DNA of 23,186 bases. Origin: an uncultured Amylibacter sp. (lineage in GTDB: Bacteria > Pseudomonadota > Alphaproteobacteria > Rhodobacterales > Rhodobacteraceae). The notes beneath the pieces were generated by a model. The model made no database searches and was not told the DNA's origin. It was given only the letters and a program-made list of their open reading frames with translations. Positions 14,365 to 22,056 of the stretch are shown one piece after another (within the stretch, counting starts at the first letter, position 1; each line of letters opens with the position of its first letter). The position numbers and the translations under genes were made by a program. The stretch covers positions 1 to 23,186 of the forward strand of contig CALLAV010000196.1 of assembly GCA_938001995.1 (NCBI GenBank), in the 5' to 3' direction.

Positions 14365-15882
14365 TTAACGATCCAAAACAACAGACTTGAAGTATTGGGA
14401 CAAGAGCACGAATTCTTCTTCGGTCATCACTATCTCTTTTTCTATTTGAGACGTTTTTAGTTGCTGCTGTTTTAGAACGTCATTTTCAAGCTCTTGCAAA
14501 ATCTCAGCAACCACATTTTCTTGGAAAACAGGTTGCTGTTCTTGCGGTTGGGGTCGTTCAACACTTGTTGCAATAGCTTGGTTGCCCTGTGGTTCCCCTT
14601 CGCCGAGTTGGATTAGCATAAGTGCTGTTTTTGCATCTAGCCCTATCTCGGTCATAAGATATTGCAGGCGTTTCGCCGTTTCCATTGCAGGATCTACAAC
14701 CCTATCTGATTGCTCGGCAGCTTGCATCACTTTCTCGGTTTGCTGCACTTGAGGCGTTGGATTTAAGGTTGTTTGGGCCAAACCAGTTTGTGTTTGATGC
14801 TGCACAGGTTGGCTCAGGCGTTGCAAATCGGCTTGAATCTGTGCTGAAGCGCGTTGCAAAGCTGCGATTTGATCTGAAACTGGTTGTTGCGTTGCGTTTT
14901 GCGGCATCAACTGAGCGATCGAACCAGCCATCCCTGCCTGTTGCGATGTCTGTGCTGGCTGTGCAGGTACGTTTTGCTGCTCTGCTTGGCTTGTTTGGTT
15001 TCGGTCCATCAATAATTCTCGAAGGACTTTGAGTTCCGATTTGACCTCGTCTACTTCTGATTGGTTGCTTGAAGCAATTGTTGGTTGAACCTGTATCTGT
15101 AGCGGTTGGGGCGCTTGCTGGAATTGAGTCTGACCCAGGTTGTTTTGCCCAGTTGGAAAGTTCTGCGGCTGTGGCATGGGAGATTGCCAAGTGGATGCTT
15201 GCGTTACCGATGCATCAGAACCGACAGCATTTGGTACGGGCCACCCACGTGGTAGAATCGAATAGTCCTGACGCGCTGCAACCCATCTTAAATATGCGCT
15301 AACAGCCAAAAAACCTGAGAGTGAAATGCGGTCTTTTTCGTTGTCGCCGCGCCGCACAATCAGGTCACCTCCTGAGGACAGAAGCAATTCCAATTGTGTT
15401 TCGAGCGGTTGCAAGATCCTTTCCGGAACCTCGATCTCGGACACGCCTTCGGAGACAAAAAACCGATCTCCGGTTTGGACATCGTCAATTTTCAATTGCA
15501 TTTGCCCACGACTGTTCAAAATCACTGAAAGAGCGCCTTTGCGTCCCATACAAGAATAGGTGCGCGGTCGGCAAATAACCTCAAAAACGTCCGTATCAAG
15601 ACGGGGCGTTGGGGCAAACCGTGCATATCCATCGGGGTCAAATCTAAAGTAGACCCCCTGAACCAAGCCTTCTTGAAAAGTAGGCCACCCAAATGCACCG
15701 CGCAATGATTGCTGTGCTTCCCTGGCGCCAATAGCAAAAGGGATGGATGTGTCAATTATCGCATTTTCAGATGCAAACGGTGCTTGATCCACTATGTTTG
15801 GATCTGTTTGCTGCGTTTGTGCCTGCGTCATTGTGCCAAAGGATACGGCGATTGCTGTAAGAATGGGTGTAAGGTTTCGCAT
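14365..15882 (-). CDS. Gln-rich secreted protein of unknown function
   Basis: I do not recognise this 505-residue protein. It starts with a signal peptide (about 1-21, ending 'TQAQ'). Residues about 40-215 look like a folded domain with a possible disulfide (two Cys in 'VICRPRTYSCMGRKG'), beta-rich 'LSVILNSRGQMQLKIDD' and 'LELLLSSGGDLIVRRGD', and an 'AYLRWVAARQDYSILPRGWP' helix. Residues about 220-430 are low-complexity, rich in Gln, Pro, Ser and Thr, with short helical stretches around 275-295 and 330-355 that could form coiled coils. The C-terminus (about 455-505) is charged and helical. The ATG shares one base with the stop of the DUF3131 gene (TAATG), so the two are translationally coupled and probably work together in the periplasm or at the cell surface. 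Confidence 0.8.
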   Translation of the reverse strand: MRNLTPILTAIAVSFGTMTQAQTQQTDPNIVDQAPFASENAIIDTSIPFAIGAREAQQSLRGAFGWPTFQEGLVQGVYFRFDPDGYARFAPTPRLDTDVFEVICRPRTYSCMGRKGALSVILNSRGQMQLKIDDVQTGDRFFVSEGVSEIEVPERILQPLETQLELLLSSGGDLIVRRGDNEKDRISLSGFLAVSAYLRWVAARQDYSILPRGWPVPNAVGSDASVTQASTWQSPMPQPQNFPTGQNNLGQTQFQQAPQPLQIQVQPTIASSNQSEVDEVKSELKVLRELLMDRNQTSQAEQQNVPAQPAQTSQQAGMAGSIAQLMPQNATQQPVSDQIAALQRASAQIQADLQRLSQPVQHQTQTGLAQTTLNPTPQVQQTEKVMQAAEQSDRVVDPAMETAKRLQYLMTEIGLDAKTALMLIQLGEGEPQGNQAIATSVERPQPQEQQPVFQENVVAEILQELENDVLKQQQLKTSQIEKEIVMTEEEFVLLSQYFKSVVLDR

Positions 15883-17579
15883 TAGAAATCCGCCTGTGTT
15901 TGTACTGAATGGCGTAACGCCGGAAGCCAGTCGCTTTCTTGAGGAGGGTCTGGATATTGGCGGCGTTCGCGAACATCTTGATCACGAAAGGCCGTATACC
16001 AAACTTCGGTGTCGCCCGTGTAAGGCGTTAGAATTGTGCCCTGCACTTTGTGCAAAAGCGATGTGAGGATGATACCGTTGTTATTGGCCGTGTAGATTGC
16101 AACGCGCCCTTGGCCACGTTCGTACAGACCTTCGTACATGCCATTTTCTGGATCGTACAATTCGATGATCGCGTCATAGAGCACGTCTGTGTATTCAGTT
16201 TCCCAAAGCGCCCAAAGACCTAGGGCCGCCTTTGCCGCCACTGCCGCGTGGTCTGGCACGTAATCACCGCGTGGGGTAACGGTATTCCACGGATATCCAT
16301 CCGAAAAAATCGTATCATAGGTAAAGTAGGGTGGCCCTTTTACATTGTGTTCTGAACGTGCTGTCATAAAGCCGGTGCGACGCCAGCGATTTTCTTGAAC
16401 TTGGTAAATACGGTCAGCAAATTCAGCGCGCCATCCATCAGAATGCAACCACTCTGGAGATGTGTCATCGTGGGGCAAGTCGAAACCAAGTTCTAGGCCG
16501 TCCTGCAAATAAGACTCTGTCACCACATAGTTTTGGCTGTGAAACACGCGTGGATCACGTCCATCGTAAGGAACCTGAATTCCAAAAATCGAAGCCGTCA
16601 GAAAAGGTTCGGCGCGGTGCGCAAGGAGCGGTTTAAACCCCCAAAGCGCAAATCCTTTTGCGGCATATTCCTCGTACCCTAACCGACCTTCTTGTGCATA
16701 AACTGTTTCACCTGTTTCTTTGTCGACATATGCGCCAAACAACAGGCCTTCTTTGTCTACAGTATTCGCAAAATCCCATTTCAGTAGGACCGAGTCTATG
16801 GTGTTCGCCAAATGTGGGTAACGGTTTTTAAGAATGCGCATCCAGACCAAAAACCGGCCGATATCTAAGGCTGAAAAACCGATTTCTCCTGGCTTATTGG
16901 TATAGTCCACCTTCGCGCCAGTTTTGGTATGGTACACTTTGTTTGGCATTTCCTTGCGGAACAATTCCAGGCTTTTGATCGTTGTCAAAAGTTGCGTCAT
17001 GCGTTTGTCGAATTCTGGCTTTTCGATCAAACACAACTCGTAAGCTGCCGTTGCCCCCGCCATATAAGACGCCGTGTCCCACAAAGTCGTCGACGGATAA
17101 TTACCAACGGAATTTGCAAGACCCGTTGTTTCTTGAGTGAATTTTTCAAAGTAATGCCACGCAACCTTTGCCGCCCGCATTTCGCGTTCATTCAAAAAGC
17201 CACGTCGGTCACGGTACTGCCGAACATATTCGTTACGCACAGTGTACCCAGTGGGTTGTTCCAAACCGCGGTCCAGTTTTTCAAAATAGTCTTCGTTCAT
17301 TTCGCACATCCGTGGCGGTTTTTCCCGCATTGGCAAACCGTGTTTCAGGCTGGTTGTGACGCTGGGTAGGTTGCCACGCATGAGGGCAGGAATTTGATCC
17401 AAATCACTGCCGGCGATGATTGGAATGATCTCTTCTTCTTGTGCAAGAAAGATAGTTTTAGCGGTACTGCCGATGGCATAAATAGTGCCTGAAAGCACCA
17501 CGATAGAGGCGATTAGAACACCCGTTCCAAAGCCGCCGCCGCGTCGCGATTTACCATTGTGTGACTGATTCTGCTGCAT
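15882..17579 (-). CDS. DUF3131-family membrane-anchored periplasmic protein (copy 2)
   Basis: The 565-residue protein has a basic Gly-rich N-terminus, one membrane helix (about 19-38) and a periplasmic DUF3131-type domain from about 130. It is a clear paralogue of the protein at 9303-10619: 'TLWDTASY' (165-172), 'MPNKVYHT', 'IGFSALDIGRFL', 'AQEGRLGYEEYAAKGFALWG' (295-314) and 'NNNGIILTSLLHK'. It is longer, with an extra N-terminal linker and a C-terminal tail of about 45 residues. The ATG at 17579 is preceded by GAGAGGA (17590-17596); in-frame starts at 17603 and 17660 are alternatives. As in the other copy, the conserved Asp168 and Glu297 are candidates for glycan chemistry. Coupled to the Gln-rich gene by a TAATG overlap. 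Confidence 0.82.
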   Translation of the reverse strand: MQQNQSHNGKSRRGGGFGTGVLIASIVVLSGTIYAIGSTAKTIFLAQEEEIIPIIAGSDLDQIPALMRGNLPSVTTSLKHGLPMREKPPRMCEMNEDYFEKLDRGLEQPTGYTVRNEYVRQYRDRRGFLNEREMRAAKVAWHYFEKFTQETTGLANSVGNYPSTTLWDTASYMAGATAAYELCLIEKPEFDKRMTQLLTTIKSLELFRKEMPNKVYHTKTGAKVDYTNKPGEIGFSALDIGRFLVWMRILKNRYPHLANTIDSVLLKWDFANTVDKEGLLFGAYVDKETGETVYAQEGRLGYEEYAAKGFALWGFKPLLAHRAEPFLTASIFGIQVPYDGRDPRVFHSQNYVVTESYLQDGLELGFDLPHDDTSPEWLHSDGWRAEFADRIYQVQENRWRRTGFMTARSEHNVKGPPYFTYDTIFSDGYPWNTVTPRGDYVPDHAAVAAKAALGLWALWETEYTDVLYDAIIELYDPENGMYEGLYERGQGRVAIYTANNNGIILTSLLHKVQGTILTPYTGDTEVWYTAFRDQDVRERRQYPDPPQESDWLPALRHSVQTQADF

Positions 17580-17722
17580 ACGAATTTCGTCCTCTCGTTG
17601 CATGCACTTAATCCGATCAGGGTTAACAAAGAGCGAAGGCAGGAGAATTAACCGCACCAATCATTTGTTAACCGAAAGGGCCTAGAGATTGAGACAAACG
17701 AGCAGTCAGGAAAGTAGAACCC
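17580..17722. promoter_or_regulatory. Divergent intergenic region with three TTAAC motifs
   Basis: A 143-base region between the DUF3131 operon (-) and the ABC/HlyD operon (+). It carries TTAAC at 17623-17627 and two direct TTAACC copies at 17648-17653 and 17668-17673, spaced exactly 20 bases (two helical turns). These resemble CtrA half-sites but none forms a TTAA-N7-TTAA pair. AGGAAAG at 17708-17714 is the ribosome-binding site for the ABC gene, and GAGAGGA (minus, 17590-17596) that for the DUF3131 gene. Confidence 0.4.
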
Positions 17723-19759
17723 ATGTCGCAAAACGCGCAACCCACAACGGCGGACACTTCTAATAACCACCAAATGATGAGTGATCCGACGGGTTTGGAC
17801 ACACAAGATATTTCGATGGATCCCGTCCAAATGATCGACCGATCTGCCCCGACTTGGGCGCAGCCGTTATCGTGGTTTTTTGCGAGTGGTTCTGCAATTT
17901 GCATTCTCAGCATCTGTGTGATGACAGTATTTTTTGCAGACCTGTCCGTAAAAGTGCAGCAGCCGTTAGTGGCGATTCTTTTGGCGGGTCTCGGTGTGAT
18001 TCCTGTTCTCGGAATCCTCATTTTCGAATTTTCTCATGCCAAAGCACTTGCGGGGTATCGAATCTTTCGGGAGCGAACAGAAGTCGTGGCACAAGCGTTC
18101 GTTGCCCTTGTTGCCTTTGTGTTGCTCACGTTCATTCATCCCGTACTTGGGCTGGCGATCCCCATAGGAACCGTGTTGATTTTTGGGATTAGTCGCCTGT
18201 TGAATCGGTTTTCGCGGCGTGAACCGATGTGGGATTTCCTACCCTCCGAGGCGATTTCTGTCTTTGCAGGTCGCGACAATATTGGGAAAAATTTGACGCT
18301 TAATGCACCTTTAGCACCTGCGCTGCAAAACAGTTATATTCGTGCGGCTGCGTGGTTCGCATTGGTATTGTCTTTAGGGTGTAGCAGCTGGCTTGCGGCA
18401 AGTGAGATCGTGGCGCCTGCTGCAACCGTTGCGGTTGCGTTGATTACGTTTTGGAGTGTGCACGCATTAGGGCGTTTCATTATACAAGGTGGGTCGAAAA
18501 ATCCGTTGGAAGTTGGCCTTGCGGCCAATGTGACTCGTGTTCGCGTCGCACCCGATCCCGAATCTGAAGTTCATACAAGCGGCCTACGCGTCGAAGGTTT
18601 GACAGTATTGAACGGAGATAAAGCACCAATTATTTCGGATGTTCGATTTCAAATAGAACCCGGGCAAGTTTTGGGCTTGATTGGCCCACCAGGCGCTGGG
18701 AAAACCACGTTAATGCAAGCGCTTATCAGCCCTTATGATCTGTCAAATCTTGACGTCAGAGGTGCTGTGCGATTGGGAGAAACAGATCTGTGGGAAAGGT
18801 CAAATCGACCTTCGAATGTTCCTGCTTTGATGTTTCCTTCTGTTCCTTTGATTTTGCCAACGTCGGGCGCAAACAACTTGTCGTTCTTTGAAACAGGATC
18901 CTTGTTGGAACAAGGTAAACGCATTTTGGAACAACTGGTATTTGCAACTGATAGTGTAGACAAAATTTGCTTGGCGCCTGATGCAACCAAACTTTCCGCT
19001 TCCGAACAAAAAGCACTGGCTTTTGCGCGTGGATTTTTGATGTCACCGCATCTCTACCTGTTGGATCGGCCTGAAGATGGCGTTTCTGAAAAGCTGATGG
19101 GTGCTATGGTTGCGCGTATGCGGCAAGAATGTCGTGCGGGCCGCAGTTTTATTATTGTAACAGAAAACCGTGCGATGCTGGATATCTGTGACAAGCTTAT
19201 GATGTTGCACGACGGGCGTGTGGTCGACTTTGGTCCAGCGCATGAAATAAAGGCACGGCAGTCGTCGGGTTGGCAGAGGTTCGTTGGCGCGCGTAGTTTG
19301 GAAACGGAAGAGAATTTAGAGGCATGGGTGCGCTCGCACTTTAAGCGTGATGGGGACGAGATAAACCGCCGAAATGCTTGTGTGGTTGCGGCGGAACTGT
19401 TGGCCTTTTCGTGTCAGAACGTTGAACCGCTTAGCCATCAATCCATCAGTTTGGAATTCAAACATTTTGAAGGGCATTGCCTGATTAAGTTGATCGATCG
19501 CGATCTGCCCGTGTCTTCTGGTGTTTTGTCCCGAGCGGAAACAGAAGCTGCAGAAGTGGGCGGTGCTGGGCGATTGTCACCTTTAGCGGCGGTCTTCAAG
19601 TTATGTGCGACGGTGGATGCAACAGTGGAACAAGACCACCGTGTGATTCTAGCAAAACTTGACACCTATGATCCGCGCAAAACGGGTGGCAAACCTCCTG
19701 CAAACGTAGTGCAACCAGGCGACCAATCAGGAGCAATAGACCATGCGAATAAAGCGTGA
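17723..19759 (+). CDS. Type-I-secretion-like ABC protein with degenerate ATPase and extra C-terminal domain
   Basis: The 678-residue protein has a polar N-terminal tail (1-45), about six membrane helices (50-250) resembling the PrtD-type exporter core, and an ABC domain (about 287-515). Walker A is intact, G321-PPGAGKTT329. The other catalytic elements are not: the Q-loop position is Ser373 in 'MFPSVP', the signature is L424-SASEQ, Walker B reads 'LYLLDRP' with Arg449 where the catalytic Glu belongs, and the H-loop His is Glu481 in 'IIVTEN'. ATP binding looks possible, hydrolysis doubtful. Residues about 530-650 form an extra domain whose order of elements (helix 'CVVAAELLAFSCQN', strand 'SISLEFKHF', 'CLIKLIDRD', then 'GGAGRLSPLAAVFKLCATVD') recalls RsbW-like HATPases; that call is tentative. 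It overlaps the adaptor gene by 17 bases. Confidence 0.8.
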   Translation: MSQNAQPTTADTSNNHQMMSDPTGLDTQDISMDPVQMIDRSAPTWAQPLSWFFASGSAICILSICVMTVFFADLSVKVQQPLVAILLAGLGVIPVLGILIFEFSHAKALAGYRIFRERTEVVAQAFVALVAFVLLTFIHPVLGLAIPIGTVLIFGISRLLNRFSRREPMWDFLPSEAISVFAGRDNIGKNLTLNAPLAPALQNSYIRAAAWFALVLSLGCSSWLAASEIVAPAATVAVALITFWSVHALGRFIIQGGSKNPLEVGLAANVTRVRVAPDPESEVHTSGLRVEGLTVLNGDKAPIISDVRFQIEPGQVLGLIGPPGAGKTTLMQALISPYDLSNLDVRGAVRLGETDLWERSNRPSNVPALMFPSVPLILPTSGANNLSFFETGSLLEQGKRILEQLVFATDSVDKICLAPDATKLSASEQKALAFARGFLMSPHLYLLDRPEDGVSEKLMGAMVARMRQECRAGRSFIIVTENRAMLDICDKLMMLHDGRVVDFGPAHEIKARQSSGWQRFVGARSLETEENLEAWVRSHFKRDGDEINRRNACVVAAELLAFSCQNVEPLSHQSISLEFKHFEGHCLIKLIDRDLPVSSGVLSRAETEAAEVGGAGRLSPLAAVFKLCATVDATVEQDHRVILAKLDTYDPRKTGGKPPANVVQPGDQSGAIDHANKA

Positions 19760-21032
19760 TCCCACGCCCAACGCGCGCCTTCGTTTGCAGCCTATTTTAT
19801 GGGTTACATGGGCGGGTGTGTGTGTCTTGGCTCTATGGTGTGCAGGGTTTTATCTGTCGGGTGTCCTTCAAGTATCCCAATCCCAAAGCTTTGTTGGGAC
19901 ACTGAGACCAAACCAAACACCTTTGAAATTAAAATTACCAGCGGGTGTGCCGTTAAAGTCCATGCTCGTCCAAGCAGGAGAGAAGGTGCGTGCTGGTCAA
20001 ACGGTCGCAGTTTTGGACCAGGCTGCAATGCGCGCAGAACTGGATCACATTGAGCGAAGCATCGCTGTGTCGCATGTTTTGCGCGGTTGCCTTTTGAACC
20101 CTTCTGAGGCCGCCGCCGAAACGTTATCCGAAAACGAAACGCAAAGATTGGCGTCAGACGAGCATGCTGAGCTGCAGGTTCTGATAAAAGCTGCGCAAGC
20201 GGATTGTGCGTCGGCTCTTCGCGCAGACACTTTGAAAAAGGTGCGGTTGGAGCGGGGTTTGGAACTCTTGCAGGAGAGGCTTATTTTGGTGAACCAAAAG
20301 CTGGCAATGGTTCTCGGCGTAAATGCTGACAAAGTGAAAAGAGGTGTTCATCCAGTATTGCGTGCCCACGCAAGTGTTTCGGTGGCCATGGAGCGCAATG
20401 AACTTTTGCAAAAATTACAAGCCGTGAAACATGAGTTGGATGCTTTGCGCGTTTCACAAGACCAAGCGCGTTTGGCGCGCGTGGCCAATTTGTCCAAAGA
20501 CGTTGCTGTGAATTTAAAACATCAGGCAGTTTTGAAAACCTACCTTGAAAATCCGCGTTTGACCGTGCCTGAAAAAGGTATGATCGGCAGGGTACGCCCT
20601 GTTCCTGCTGGGACCCAATTTGAGGAAGACCAAACAATCCTTGAAGTTCATAGCGAAGCGGAAGCGCAATACATGGCCAATCTCCGTGTGCCACTCGCTC
20701 AGGTTGATGCGATGCCTGTTGGAACCGAAGTGCATGTATCGCTGGCTGGTTTCACAAAACCTGTGCCAAAACTGAAAGGTGTGATTGACCATTGGTTTGA
20801 AGGTGATAGCGAAACGGGTGTTCATTTCGCCATGGCCCGAATTCGCCTTACCGATGAAAGCCAAAAGGCTTTGTCCAATCCTAAAAACGGAATCGCGTTG
20901 CGCGGCACGTCTACTGCCTCTGTTATTCGGGCGGAGTTGGAACCAGTGTCGCTAAGAGCCACATTGGAAAATTCGGTCGCGCGCAAAACTGGCTGGGCAA
21001 GGACGCTTTTCGCAAGTCTAGGTTCAGGTTAA
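19743..21032 (+). CDS. HlyD-type membrane fusion/adaptor protein
   Basis: The 429-residue protein has a short cytoplasmic start, one membrane helix (about 18-40), the first half of a lipoyl/biotinyl domain ('LPAGVPLKSMLVQAGEKVRAGQTVAVLD', 65-92 region), a long helical hairpin of about 93-270, the second lipoyl half ('PEKGMIGRVRPVPAGTQFEEDQTILEV', near 277-303) and a C-terminal beta-barrel region. This is the periplasmic adaptor design of type I secretion and related exporters, bridging the inner-membrane ABC protein to the outer membrane. AGGAG at 19729-19733 lies nine bases before the ATG, inside the ABC gene. Its partner has a damaged ATPase, so the pair may serve a structural role rather than classical protein export. 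Ends four bases from the convergent kdsD gene. Confidence 0.85.
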   Translation: MRIKRDPTPNARLRLQPILWVTWAGVCVLALWCAGFYLSGVLQVSQSQSFVGTLRPNQTPLKLKLPAGVPLKSMLVQAGEKVRAGQTVAVLDQAAMRAELDHIERSIAVSHVLRGCLLNPSEAAAETLSENETQRLASDEHAELQVLIKAAQADCASALRADTLKKVRLERGLELLQERLILVNQKLAMVLGVNADKVKRGVHPVLRAHASVSVAMERNELLQKLQAVKHELDALRVSQDQARLARVANLSKDVAVNLKHQAVLKTYLENPRLTVPEKGMIGRVRPVPAGTQFEEDQTILEVHSEAEAQYMANLRVPLAQVDAMPVGTEVHVSLAGFTKPVPKLKGVIDHWFEGDSETGVHFAMARIRLTDESQKALSNPKNGIALRGTSTASVIRAELEPVSLRATLENSVARKTGWARTLFASLGSG

Positions 21033-21036
21033 GCGG

Positions 21037-22026
21037 TTATGCCACGCCCAAAGTCAGCAATTGAATTAGGGTTACAACACCGACAGGTTTTCCATCTTCT
21101 ATCACGAAGGCCGCAGAGATTTTGTTGCTTTGAAGCACATGCAAAGCGCGTGCGCTCAGACGCTCTGGCTCTAAGAATACCGAGCCCGGCGTCATAAGTG
21201 CTCGTGCATGGGTGTCCCACATCGCGTCTTTCATCGATCCTTCAGAGTTTGCTTCCATATACCGGCGAATGTCGCCATCGGTAATAACACCAAGAAGCGC
21301 ACCCTTGGAATCTGTAACGCCAACGATGCCCAGCGTTTTTCGCGAAATTTCGCCCAAAACTTCGATGATGGGCGCGTCGATGTCCACGGTGGGCATATCG
21401 TCATCTTTGTACATGATATCGCGCACAGGCGTGAGAGCTGCGCCCAGTTTACCACCAGGATGAAAATCGCGAAAACTCTCTTCTGTAAAACCCTTCATCT
21501 TCAAAAGTGTGATGGCGAGCGCATCTCCAATGGCCAGTTGCAAGAGTGTGGATGTTGTTGGCGCAAGGTTATGCGGGCACGCTTCTGCGACTTTGGGTAG
21601 GACCAGCGGCGCATCAGAGGATCGCGCAAGTGTGCTATTCTCCCCACCTGTGATCGAAATCACGGGGACATCAAAGCGCCGCGCATAGCCCAAAATATCC
21701 GATAGCTCTTTGGTTTCGCCTGACCAGCTGAGCAGCATAACAACGTCTTGAGCATGGATCATTCCCAGGTCCCCATGGCTCGCCTCGGCGGGATGAACAA
21801 AGTAAGCGGGCGTGCCAGTAGAGGAGAAAGTCGCCGCCAGTTTGCGTCCGATTAGCCCGCTTTTGCCAACACCCGCCACGATAAGACGGCCCTTCATTTC
21901 AGAAATCAGCGACAGTGCTTTGTCGAGCGCGGCGCCTAATTCTGGCGTTTGGACCGCGGATATGACCGCCTGCAAGCCTGACAAGTTGGTGTCTAATGCG
22001 TCAATGATTGAAGCGTGGCGATCCAT
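21037..22026 (-). CDS. kdsD: Arabinose-5-phosphate isomerase (KpsF/GutQ family)
   Basis: The 329-residue cytoplasmic enzyme converts ribulose-5-phosphate to arabinose-5-phosphate, the first committed step of Kdo synthesis. It has an N-terminal SIS domain (about 35-170) with 'GVGKSGLIGRKLAATFSSTG', 'HPAEASHGDLGM', 'SWSGETKELSDIL' and 'HPGGKLGA', and two C-terminal CBS domains (about 205-265 and 275-329) with 'GVITDGDIRRYME'. Length and pattern match E. coli KdsD closely. An AGAGGTT site precedes the ATG at 22026. It lies 30 bases after a GT29-like gene and downstream of waaA, so the operon is a Kdo/LPS unit rather than part of the glucan island. Confidence 0.93.
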   Translation of the reverse strand: MDRHASIIDALDTNLSGLQAVISAVQTPELGAALDKALSLISEMKGRLIVAGVGKSGLIGRKLAATFSSTGTPAYFVHPAEASHGDLGMIHAQDVVMLLSWSGETKELSDILGYARRFDVPVISITGGENSTLARSSDAPLVLPKVAEACPHNLAPTTSTLLQLAIGDALAITLLKMKGFTEESFRDFHPGGKLGAALTPVRDIMYKDDDMPTVDIDAPIIEVLGEISRKTLGIVGVTDSKGALLGVITDGDIRRYMEANSEGSMKDAMWDTHARALMTPGSVFLEPERLSARALHVLQSNKISAAFVIEDGKPVGVVTLIQLLTLGVA

Positions 22027-22056
22027 GGTTAACCTCTGTTTGAGCTTGAAAAGGAA

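Noticed and set aside
14815..15180. Possible tandem nucleotide repeat in the Gln-rich coding region
   Set aside because: Composition is repetitive at the protein level (Gln, Pro, Ser, Thr), but I could not find a regular repeat unit at the DNA level.
14685..15190. Frames on both strands inside the Gln-rich gene
   Set aside because: Low-complexity Gln/Pro codons leave alternative frames open; no independent start signals or domains.
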